From a virus: DNA of 64,000 nucleotides. Shown piece after piece: positions 56,958 to 63,560 of the stretch (its first letter is position 1; each line of letters opens with the position of its first letter). The stretch lies in the IMG/VR virus record IMGVR_UViG_3300042308_001511, positions 124,001 to 188,000 of that record; one strand, written 5' to 3'. The notes under the pieces are model-generated. The model worked only from the letters and a program-made list of their open reading frames with translations, did not search any database and was not told the DNA's origin. Both the position numbers and the translations under genes were made by a program.

Positions 56958-57332
56958 CTATATAGAGACGTATGCGTCTATAAACTCTTCACCACTTTGG
57001 TATTTCACCAGAGTTCTGTTGTATCCGTCCATCACCTCTCCGTTTAGTATGACAATCGGGTTGTCTATCTCGTCGTAGTGTGGTACGTAATCCTCTTCCT
57101 CATATCTGTCCGCGTCATTCTCTACGTATTCTCTTAGGTCTGGATCACTTTCGAGAAGATCTTCTATTCTCATCTCTCTCAGTTCGAAGTCACGACCTTC
57201 TCTTTCTATCAACGTCAGGAAGTAGTCTGGGATTGTTGTCACCGGGTTGTCTGATACCTTCTTTATGTAATCGATTATCTCTTCTGAACTAAGTCTGTTC
57301 GAGCTATGTTCTAAAAATGTCATTATTCTCAT
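56958..57332 (-). CDS. Tagged ParB-like domain protein
   Basis: The 124 residues start MRIMTFLEHSSNRLSSEEI (tag with FLE/H). An acidic region EDLLESDPDLREYVENDADR follows. The final part, NPIVILNGEVMDGYNRTLVKYQSGEEFIDAYV, matches the ParB/sulfiredoxin-type nucleotide-binding motif (I-V-L-x-G-x-x-x-D-G-x-x-R). AATATATAA lies 3 bases before the ATG. It may bind CTP or ATP, or cleave DNA. The tag suggests it enters with the genome. Confidence 0.65.
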   Translation of the reverse strand: MRIMTFLEHSSNRLSSEEIIDYIKKVSDNPVTTIPDYFLTLIEREGRDFELREMRIEDLLESDPDLREYVENDADRYEEEDYVPHYDEIDNPIVILNGEVMDGYNRTLVKYQSGEEFIDAYVSI

Positions 57333-57335
57333 TAC

Positions 57336-57344
57336 TTATATATT
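57336..57344 (-). promoter_or_regulatory. Late-type promoter box AATATATAA
   Basis: Reverse strand, 3 bases before the ATG at 57332. Confidence 0.6.
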
Positions 57345-57390
57345 ATTCCTGTTGTGCAACATATTAACATCTGTTCATATAATATTCTCT

Positions 57391-57891
57391 ATGAGTATTA
57401 TTATGACACACAACGCGATATTTATTGGTAAAGTAGATACTGATAACCAGAATGAGAGGTATAGTTTTTCGTGTAACCTCAGAATTGACGAGACTAACGG
57501 ACAGAGTACTGCGGTTATGATGAGGTCTTCAAATGAGGGTACTCTGAGGTTCAAAAATATAAAAGACAAAATTTCATCTCTTGGTAAATTAGAGAGGTTT
57601 GATATGGTGGTATTCACTTCTATCTGGTCGAAGACGACAGTTTGTGATGTTTATGCGATAGAGTTCGTTGACTATAAGAAAAAGGTCAGTATGAATGAGT
57701 TTAACGACCTTGGTTTAGGACCTAATATAGATGAGAGACTCGAGGTTAGGCTGAGTGGAGGTTGGACTATTGATGTCGGTAATCGTGATAAACTTGCTGG
57801 TATAGTGGTTGGTTTTGGCGAACCATTCCCATCTGAGAATGATTTGGCGGCAATCCGTCGTGAAATGAAGTTAGGTGGTCTTTTAGGTTAG
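57391..57891 (+). CDS. Hypothetical protein
   Basis: The 166 residues from ATG 57391 (MSIIMTHNAIFIGKVDTD; ATG 57403 is an alternative) form a beta-rich protein (RYSFSCNLRIDETNG, STAVMMRSSNEGTLRF). A C-terminal part has LSGGWTIDVGNRDKLAGIVV, and it ends REMKLGGLLG. It overlaps the converging gene by 9 bases. No family recognised. Confidence 0.5.
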   Translation: MSIIMTHNAIFIGKVDTDNQNERYSFSCNLRIDETNGQSTAVMMRSSNEGTLRFKNIKDKISSLGKLERFDMVVFTSIWSKTTVCDVYAIEFVDYKKKVSMNEFNDLGLGPNIDERLEVRLSGGWTIDVGNRDKLAGIVVGFGEPFPSENDLAAIRREMKLGGLLG

Positions 57892-58143
57892 TACCTTGAT
57901 TATATCATCTAAGTCTGTGTATCCTATGTTACCATCTTTGTCTCTTACCGTTATTTTTTTTTCCGCATCAATATCAATAGGTTCAATCTCATCTTTTTTG
58001 TTGTGATTTTTTAACCCTTCGATGTTACTTACAAAAATCTTATTTCCGTTTTCGATTGCCTTTTGTATATGTTCGGTAGTTATGAGGTCTCCCTCTCCGT
58101 TGTTTACAAAGGTCTCGTATTTCATTATTTTTTTATTTTTCAT
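57883..58143 (-). CDS. Small tagged protein
   Basis: The 86 residues start MKNKKIMKYETFVNNGEGD, the tag following a short basic lead as in the protein at 60497. The box AATATATAA 3 bases before the first ATG decides this start. The rest is polar: a helix TTEHIQKAIENGNKIFV, then a strand pair KITVRDKDGNIGYTDL. Packaged-protein candidate. Confidence 0.6.
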   Translation of the reverse strand: MKNKKIMKYETFVNNGEGDLITTEHIQKAIENGNKIFVSNIEGLKNHNKKDEIEPIDIDAEKKITVRDKDGNIGYTDLDDIIKVLT

Positions 58144-58146
58144 TGT

Positions 58147-58172
58147 TTATATATTAAGATTGTAATATATAG
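58147..58172. promoter_or_regulatory. Divergent pair of late-type boxes
   Basis: AATATATAA on the reverse strand (58147-58155) is 3 bases before the ATG at 58143. AATATATAG on the forward strand (58164-58172) is 3 bases before the ATG at 58176. Confidence 0.65.
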
Positions 58173-58175
58173 TAT

Positions 58176-59504
58176 ATGAAACATTTGAGAAGATTTGACG
58201 AAGAGCTCAGCCCGGGTGTGTATAATAGAGCAGCCGAGGAAAAAGCAAAAATACACGGTGACGTGGAAGCTGCTAAGGCACTCAGGGACTGGGCCAAAAA
58301 ATCCGAGTCCGGTGGAAAGGGCTACGACATAGTGTATACTTGTGTAAGAGAGGGACGTCCTCTTTACACGGGGATTGAATACACCGCGAACATGGTGAAG
58401 CCGACGGTGGCCGGTGTATTCTTCGGATCGGTACTTGAATACCCGAAGAACAGAATTGGTGAGAACACAGCAGACTCTATACTGTCTGATTGGAAATCGA
58501 ACGGCAGGTCGCTCTCGGTCAGCATGGTCGTGAACTTCGAGAAGACCGAAGTCGTGGACAGGTCGTGGACCTACGAGGTTACAATCATCGGTAGCAAGAT
58601 TGGTGAGGCAAATGACCAGGTACAAACTTTCAAGATAGAAAAGGAACAGGAGCACTCGGCATTGATTGCACTCGGCCAGGCTATAAAGGCTGCCTACCCT
58701 AAAATCATCGGTAGTCCGCTTAGGAGCGACGCGGTGAGGTGGAAGATTGTGAAAGGACCGACGCTCGGCGTCGTAAAGGGTGGTGAGATGATGAATAAGA
58801 TAAGCGGTGTAGGTTGGCACAATAAGTTCAAAGACTATACGAGCACGCTCTCGACCTTCGTCATCGAGGTTAGGCTTTCCCGCTCGACCTATGGTATGAA
58901 CGACCAGTATGCATGCCATGCGTGTGGAGGTGCAGTCACAATGGATTGTTACGACTGTGATGGTGAGGGCTCGGTATGGAGTGATGATGCAGACGACAAT
59001 GTAACGTGTACGACCTGTAACGGAACAGGCACAATCACATGCGAGGAGTGCGACGGCGAGGATATGGTGGCAAAAGTATCTCCGTTCAAGTTTTTCGAAG
59101 ACACTTTCTATCCTGAGGTCACGATGAGACCTATACCCGGCAATCTGACCTACAACAGGGACGAGACTTATTCGCAGTACCCTTGGATTGGTATGTTCAT
59201 GGCCAGGGACGACGCGAGGAGGTTCCTGAGCGACAACTGGGAGAGGCTCATAAACGAGGATACTAGATCGAAGTTCGGTAAAAACGGAGGCGTAGGATCT
59301 TTCTACGAAGCAATAACAGACCTCGTGAAGGAGGCGGTCGACGTGAACGACAATAAGGCGATGGATTATATGCAGGAGGCGATTGTCGCGGTGGAGAACA
59401 TCAGTGTTGCAGCGATGGTACAGGACAAGGATGCCAAGTTGGCCGTGGAATCCGCCAATAGAAATTTCAGGAACATATCGACTTACAGACCGAAAAACAA
59501 ATAG
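58176..59504 (+). CDS. Tagged protein with DnaJ-type zinc-finger repeats
   Basis: The 442 residues begin MKHLRRFDEELSPGVYNRA, tag plus the helix domain shared with 33699 and 59508. A strand-rich middle follows. At about 248-295 there are four Cys pairs: CHACGG, CYDCDGEGS, CTTCNGTGT and CEECDGED, the CxxCxGxG pattern of the DnaJ cysteine-rich domain. The C-terminal 150 residues are helical (DARRFLSDNWERLI, FYEAITDLVKEAVD). It lacks a J domain. With DnaK encoded by the same phage, a link to folding or unfolding of packaged proteins is possible but unproven. G/C-rich codons. Confidence 0.7.
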   Translation: MKHLRRFDEELSPGVYNRAAEEKAKIHGDVEAAKALRDWAKKSESGGKGYDIVYTCVREGRPLYTGIEYTANMVKPTVAGVFFGSVLEYPKNRIGENTADSILSDWKSNGRSLSVSMVVNFEKTEVVDRSWTYEVTIIGSKIGEANDQVQTFKIEKEQEHSALIALGQAIKAAYPKIIGSPLRSDAVRWKIVKGPTLGVVKGGEMMNKISGVGWHNKFKDYTSTLSTFVIEVRLSRSTYGMNDQYACHACGGAVTMDCYDCDGEGSVWSDDADDNVTCTTCNGTGTITCEECDGEDMVAKVSPFKFFEDTFYPEVTMRPIPGNLTYNRDETYSQYPWIGMFMARDDARRFLSDNWERLINEDTRSKFGKNGGVGSFYEAITDLVKEAVDVNDNKAMDYMQEAIVAVENISVAAMVQDKDAKLAVESANRNFRNISTYRPKNK

Positions 59505-59507
59505 ATT

Positions 59508-60428
59508 ATGAAATACCTAAGAAGATACAACGAAGAACTTGAACCAAGTACCTATAGAAAGGCTGCGGATAAACTAATAAAAAGGGGTAGATACCACAGA
59601 AAAAGAGGCCAGGATATGCAAGAATACGCGTCTCTTGTCGATTGGAGAAGACTAAGAGACAGATGCAAGCGTGCCGGAATACTAACGCTTAGACTCGAGA
59701 CAAGTGTGAAACCTCCAAGCGGTCAGGCAACCCCGGACTACGTTGGAGAGTTCCACCCTGTTGTCGAACTTGGACTCGATATGTTTTCGGATGAGTTGCA
59801 CGCAAGGGATTTAAATAGTGTAAACACTCCGCCGGAGAATCCAGTAAAGGGTGATAGTTATTTAGTTGGTAGAGAGCCAACTGGTGCTTGGTCTGAAAAG
59901 GCTGGTTATATGGCAGAATGGGACCGTAATCAATGGGTATTTACGTCACCACACTTTGTGATACCACTACATTGGTTCGTAAGTGCGGTTCCGACAACGG
60001 AGGAAGGCTATGAGCAAGCACACGCTGCTGCCAAGAAGAAGGTTGAGTGGCACAGAGCCAGGGGACCATACGATAAGAACTATGGGTTTCCCCTGGCCTT
60101 CTTTCACTTTGACATCATCTTCTCGGGTGGTAGCTACGAATTCGGTACGTCTCAGTTTTACTCCAGAGACGATTTGCAAGTGGATGCACACTTAGAAGAC
60201 AGGTCTGGATCAGGAAGGATCAGGTCAGAGATACTCTGGCAACTGGATGAGAAGTGTGGTGAATCATATAGTTGCCACGTTGGTGGTAAAAAACACGATT
60301 TTTCAAATCCAATCGAAGCGTTTAACGGTCTACTTCAATACTATGGTCTCTCTTCGGACTACGGACTTGAGTCAAAGGCAGTCTACGATTATGTGAAGAA
60401 GATACCAGGTAATTTTTTCACATGTTAA
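59508..60428 (+). CDS. Tagged virion protein with DUF2793-like motif
   Basis: The 306 residues start MKYLRRYNEELEPSTYRKA. The next 35 residues match the helix domain of the proteins at 58176 and 33699. Near residue 105 is NTPPENPVKGDSYLVGREPTG, then AWSEKAGYMAEWDRNQWVF. This is the DUF2793-like pattern common in phage tail or virion proteins. The C-terminal part is beta-rich. It follows 58176 by 3 bases and is closed by a terminator. Packaged or virion-attached role is inferred. Confidence 0.6.
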   Translation: MKYLRRYNEELEPSTYRKAADKLIKRGRYHRKRGQDMQEYASLVDWRRLRDRCKRAGILTLRLETSVKPPSGQATPDYVGEFHPVVELGLDMFSDELHARDLNSVNTPPENPVKGDSYLVGREPTGAWSEKAGYMAEWDRNQWVFTSPHFVIPLHWFVSAVPTTEEGYEQAHAAAKKKVEWHRARGPYDKNYGFPLAFFHFDIIFSGGSYEFGTSQFYSRDDLQVDAHLEDRSGSGRIRSEILWQLDEKCGESYSCHVGGKKHDFSNPIEAFNGLLQYYGLSSDYGLESKAVYDYVKKIPGNFFTC

Positions 60429-60429
60429 A

Positions 60430-60456
60430 ATGAGAGGCCAAATGGCCTCTTTTCTT
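60430..60456 (+). terminator. Rho-independent terminator
   Basis: AGAGGCC and GGCCTCT around an AAAT loop, followed by a T-rich run. Confidence 0.8.
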
Positions 60457-60484
60457 TTGTTGAAATTTACTACATTAGCATAAC

Positions 60485-60493
60485 GATATATAA
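60485..60493 (+). promoter_or_regulatory. Late-type promoter box GATATATAA
   Basis: Three bases before the ATG at 60497. Confidence 0.6.
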
Positions 60494-60496
60494 AAC

Positions 60497-61672
60497 ATGA
60501 AAAAGAAGATAATGAGTTATGATGTTTTCTTGGAGAATAAATCCACGGAAATGCCATTACCACAAGACGTTCTCGATATAGCTGCGGCATATACTGCAGC
60601 TGGGAAGGAGATATACGTTGTTGGTGGTGCAGTTCGAGACTTCCGAAAGGGTGTTGAACCAAAAGACTATGATTTGGTAACTAATGCACTACCGGAGGAG
60701 TCCAAACAGATACTAAAAGGTTTCTGTGTTTCTGATGAACAGGGTAAGAATTTTGGAGTACTTAGAGTATACACTGAATCGGAACCAGAAGGTTACGAGA
60801 TTGCTTCTTTTAGAAGAGATATCGCCAAAGGAAGAGACACAAAGGGTGAAGACCAAAAGGTTGATATGGGTCCTGATGTTACCATTGAAGATGACGTTAT
60901 GAGACGTGACCTTACTATGAATGCATTATTCTATGATATTGCTAAGAAAGAGATAGTCGACTTAGTTGGTGGTATGGATGATATAAGTGGTAACCAGATT
61001 AGAGCTGTTGGTGATGCATCACAGAGGTTCGTTGAGGATAGATTGAGGATAATGAGAGTGATAAGATTCGCTGCTAGAACGAATGGTATTATTGAAGAAA
61101 AAACCGCGGATGCTATTAGAAAAGATAACAGATTAAGAGACGTAGGGCCAACTGATGATGTATCTCAGGAAAGAATCTGGGAAGAGATGATGAAGGCTTG
61201 GAAACAAGCCAAAGATTATACACAATACCTTTCTTACTTCAAAGAGTTTGATATGTGGAGTCAAGTTTTTCCAGGTGTTAAAGTTTCTGATCCGGTAAAT
61301 AGTGCTGACTTTTCGGTAGTTATTGCATCTCTTCTAAGAGATAATCCTTCTGATTATCTTGATAAAAAACTCGTTCAGGATTTCAGGATTGATACATCAT
61401 TAGCAAAAAAGATTGTTTTTCTTGTTTCACTTAGAGATTTTGATGCTGAGAAGGTACTTGACTACTGGAAGAAAAGACAGTCTTCTGGTATATCTGATCA
61501 GACAATATTAGAGTGGTTAACGAAAACTGCGGTTGAACGACAAGATGTTATTAAGTTTGTGGATTGGAAACCTTCTGTAAAGTCAGAGGAACTCATAAAT
61601 AAAGGCTTCGCTGGTAAAGCATTGGGTGAGGAGATTAGAAGGTTAGAGGTAGAGAATTTCAAAGGTAAATAG
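60497..61672 (+). CDS. Tagged CCA-adding/poly(A) polymerase-family nucleotidyltransferase
   Basis: The 391 residues start MKKKIMSYDVFLENKSTEM (tag with FLE/N). The body is a class II tRNA nucleotidyltransferase: EIYVVGGAVRDFRKGVEPKDYDLVTN (G-G-x-V-R-D and the DxD pair), MRRDLTMNALFYDI, DRLRIMRVIRFAARTNG and SQERIWEEMMKAW. The C-terminal part is helical. Metal and nucleotide residues are present. It could add CCA or A to RNA ends. No tRNA gene is in the window. The tag suggests delivery into the host at infection, perhaps to repair tRNAs damaged by defence nucleases. Confidence 0.85.
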   Translation: MKKKIMSYDVFLENKSTEMPLPQDVLDIAAAYTAAGKEIYVVGGAVRDFRKGVEPKDYDLVTNALPEESKQILKGFCVSDEQGKNFGVLRVYTESEPEGYEIASFRRDIAKGRDTKGEDQKVDMGPDVTIEDDVMRRDLTMNALFYDIAKKEIVDLVGGMDDISGNQIRAVGDASQRFVEDRLRIMRVIRFAARTNGIIEEKTADAIRKDNRLRDVGPTDDVSQERIWEEMMKAWKQAKDYTQYLSYFKEFDMWSQVFPGVKVSDPVNSADFSVVIASLLRDNPSDYLDKKLVQDFRIDTSLAKKIVFLVSLRDFDAEKVLDYWKKRQSSGISDQTILEWLTKTAVERQDVIKFVDWKPSVKSEELINKGFAGKALGEEIRRLEVENFKGK

Positions 61673-61681
61673 AATATATAC
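61673..61681 (+). promoter_or_regulatory. Late-type promoter box AATATATAC
   Basis: Four bases before the ATG at 61686. Confidence 0.55.
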
Positions 61682-61685
61682 GAAC

Positions 61686-62162
61686 ATGAGTATAAAGAAA
61701 TATGATGGATTCAGAGAATCAGTTGACTACACGTTGGCTCTGATAAATGCAGAAGCTGATATTGATAAATATCAAACACCACAATTGAATACCGTTGATG
61801 ATAAATACAACGAAGAATTTGTAAAATATCTATGGGAAATTGCAGAAATAAGACGTATCGACTCGATTGGTGGTACTGAGGCAGAGCCTGGTATGAGAAG
61901 GTATTGTATCGATGGTAAGGTAGACTTTGAGGACGTGGTACATATGGCACCAACTGCTATTGCTTGTGGAATAAAGGTCTGTAAGTATCCGATGGGTTCC
62001 TATATGGAATACCAGACGTGGCCTGGTGGATACATTGAAGGTTTTATAAGAATGGATAGTGATGATCCAAGATTTGGTGAGTATATTGTTTGGACTTATA
62101 TAAAGATGGATAAACTAAGAGACATAATTGAGAAATTTGAAAATAAAATAAAACTTTTTTAA
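61686..62162 (+). CDS. Tagged protein of unknown function
   Basis: The 158 residues begin MSIKKYDGFRESVDYTLAL (tag, possible cut FRE/S). A helix NEEFVKYLWEIAEIRRID follows, then a strand-rich part with GIKVCKYPMGSYMEYQTW. It ends in a charged helix DKLRDIIEKFENKIKLF. It is coupled by TAATG to the 2H phosphoesterase gene, so the two products are made together. Confidence 0.6.
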   Translation: MSIKKYDGFRESVDYTLALINAEADIDKYQTPQLNTVDDKYNEEFVKYLWEIAEIRRIDSIGGTEAEPGMRRYCIDGKVDFEDVVHMAPTAIACGIKVCKYPMGSYMEYQTWPGGYIEGFIRMDSDDPRFGEYIVWTYIKMDKLRDIIEKFENKIKLF

Positions 62163-62623
62163 TGAGAATTGAATATATCAAAGATATTAATGGTCAAAAT
62201 TATTTGGCTATAAAAGTCAAATTATCAAATATACAACCATTTTTGGATAGACTTGAATCTGAATTAGGTGAAGACTTTTTATTATACACTGGTAACCAAA
62301 TTGCAAGAGATGGTGGTAAATATCATATAACTGTTATAAACGTTATGGATTACGGAAGATTGGTAAAATCTTTGGGGATGGATAAATTTTTATCAGGACT
62401 TGAGCCTATTTTGGAATATGAAATAGATGATTTGGATATGTTAGGTGTTGGAAAAGCAGAGTCTAAAGGTAACACTTCATATTTTGTAGTTTGTGAATCT
62501 GATAAATTAGATGCGGTGAGGACAAGATTTGGATTACCTAAACAGGACTTTCATATTACTTTAGGATTTGATAAAAAAGATGTTTTTGGTGTTACTAAGG
62601 ACAAAAGTTCTTTGTTAGACTAA
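62162..62623 (+). CDS. 2H phosphoesterase (LigT/Acb1-like)
   Basis: The 153 residues carry two HxT motifs, His55-Ile-Thr57 (GKYHITVINV) and His131-Ile-Thr133 (QDFHITLGF), 76 residues apart, each on a strand. This is the signature of the 2H superfamily, which hydrolyses 2',3'-cyclic phosphates or cyclic oligonucleotides. Length and layout are like phage anti-CBASS Acb1 proteins, which cleave defence signal nucleotides, but general RNA-end enzymes share them. It overlaps the tagged gene upstream. Counter-defence is the favoured inference. Confidence 0.75.
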   Translation: MRIEYIKDINGQNYLAIKVKLSNIQPFLDRLESELGEDFLLYTGNQIARDGGKYHITVINVMDYGRLVKSLGMDKFLSGLEPILEYEIDDLDMLGVGKAESKGNTSYFVVCESDKLDAVRTRFGLPKQDFHITLGFDKKDVFGVTKDKSSLLD

Positions 62624-62668
62624 AAATGGGTTTTACACTATGATATATAATCAAAAAAATAGACACGA

Positions 62669-62953
62669 ATGAGGCTTTACACTTACTATAGCATCGACGA
62701 GTGCAACAATACCAAAAGACTGAAGAAAGAGCTCAATATATATGACCATCAGGGAAAGATTGAGTATGATTTTGACCGTGTTAATTCGATATTGAAAATT
62801 GAGGATTTGGATCTTGAGGACAATGATGTAGAATATCTAATTGAATTATTCGAAGATCTTGAGGTGTATCCGAATATGGATATGGATGGTGATGATGGTG
62901 ACGACGATGATAATTACGGATACTATGATCGTGATGATGATGACGATTACTAA
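62669..62953 (+). CDS. Small protein with highly acidic tail
   Basis: The 94 residues begin MRLYTYYSIDECNNTKRL. They become increasingly acidic (DLDLEDNDVEYLIELFEDLE), ending in a run of Asp with Tyr and Gly (GDDGDDDDNYGYYDRDDDDD). Such tails can mimic nucleic acid or bind metals. A GATATATAA box lies 18 bases before the ATG, and a terminator follows directly. Confidence 0.6.
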   Translation: MRLYTYYSIDECNNTKRLKKELNIYDHQGKIEYDFDRVNSILKIEDLDLEDNDVEYLIELFEDLEVYPNMDMDGDDGDDDDNYGYYDRDDDDDY

Positions 62954-62956
62954 ATA

Positions 62957-62988
62957 AAAAAAGAAGGCGATTGGCCTTCTTTTTTTAT
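62957..62988. terminator. Bidirectional terminator
   Basis: AAAAAAGAAGGC and GCCTTCTTTTTTT with a GATTG loop between converging genes. Confidence 0.85.
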
Positions 62989-62990
62989 TA

Positions 62991-63218
62991 TTAGTGGTTT
63001 ATGATTTCGAAAAGTTGGTCTTTTAGTTTCAACCTTTTTTTTCTCAATAGTGTAAGTTCATCATCTGTGTAAACCTCGTTGGATTCCAACCGATGTATAT
63101 CTTTATCGACTTTATGATAATCGTCGAAAAGTTTTCTGAAGTGATTGTCGCTAATCTTTAAATCGTGTATGCGTTGGTCATGCTTCTCAAATTCGTGGTG
63201 TAAATCGTGCTTTTCCAT
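62991..63218 (-). CDS. DUF465/YdcH-like small helical protein
   Basis: The 75 residues fit the DUF465 pattern: HHEFEKHDQRIHDLKISDNHF, then KLFDDYHKVDKDIHRLE and DDELTLLRKKRLKLKDQLFEII. These form two antiparallel charged helices. The family is common in bacteria and of unknown function. It is short and without a tag. Assignment by the D-x-E-L-x-x-L-[KR]-K-x-R-L-x-L-K-D ending. Confidence 0.7.
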   Translation of the reverse strand: MEKHDLHHEFEKHDQRIHDLKISDNHFRKLFDDYHKVDKDIHRLESNEVYTDDELTLLRKKRLKLKDQLFEIINH

Positions 63219-63283
63219 AATACTTCCTTATTTTTGTATATAAGTTATATACATTATGTGCAGTTTGGTTTTTTCTTAAAATA

Positions 63284-63292
63284 AATATATAA
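63284..63292 (+). promoter_or_regulatory. Late-type promoter box AATATATAA
   Basis: Four bases before the GTG at 63297, supporting that non-ATG start. Confidence 0.5.
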
Positions 63293-63296
63293 ATCA

Positions 63297-63560
63297 GTGA
63301 AAAATTTGATTTTTGTCATATTGTTGTTTATTAGTCTTTCGACATTGTCACAGAAGACTAAAAAACCTATTGTTAGAGACAGTATAGTTGAGATTATTTA
63401 CACAGATGGAACTCATCGAAAGATGGTTTGGGTAAATGATAGCACCGTAATGTTAGTTATGAGTGATGTTAAAGGTCGTGGCTTCTCTAAGGCATACATA
63501 GATCCGGAATTTGCCACCAGAGAAAAAAGAATTTATTTTATAATAAAATTCGAGGACTAA
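63297..63560 (+). CDS. Small secreted protein
   Basis: The 87 residues begin with GTG: MKNLIFVILLFISLSTLSQ is a Sec-type signal peptide with a likely cut after SQ or nearby. The mature part is a strand-rich stretch (DSIVEIIYTDGTHRKMVWVND) with a basic-acidic mix. A TATTTTTG box at 63229 is another possible promoter. Export to the periplasm is expected. It may act on the envelope. Function unknown. Confidence 0.6.
   Translation: MKNLIFVILLFISLSTLSQKTKKPIVRDSIVEIIYTDGTHRKMVWVNDSTVMLVMSDVKGRGFSKAYIDPEFATREKRIYFIIKFED

Noticed and set aside
58140-58919. Long reverse-strand ORF of 259 residues
   Set aside because: It lies wholly opposite the tagged DnaJ-zinc-finger gene, has an unnatural His/Leu/Arg-rich composition, and is a shadow of the G/C-rich coding strand.
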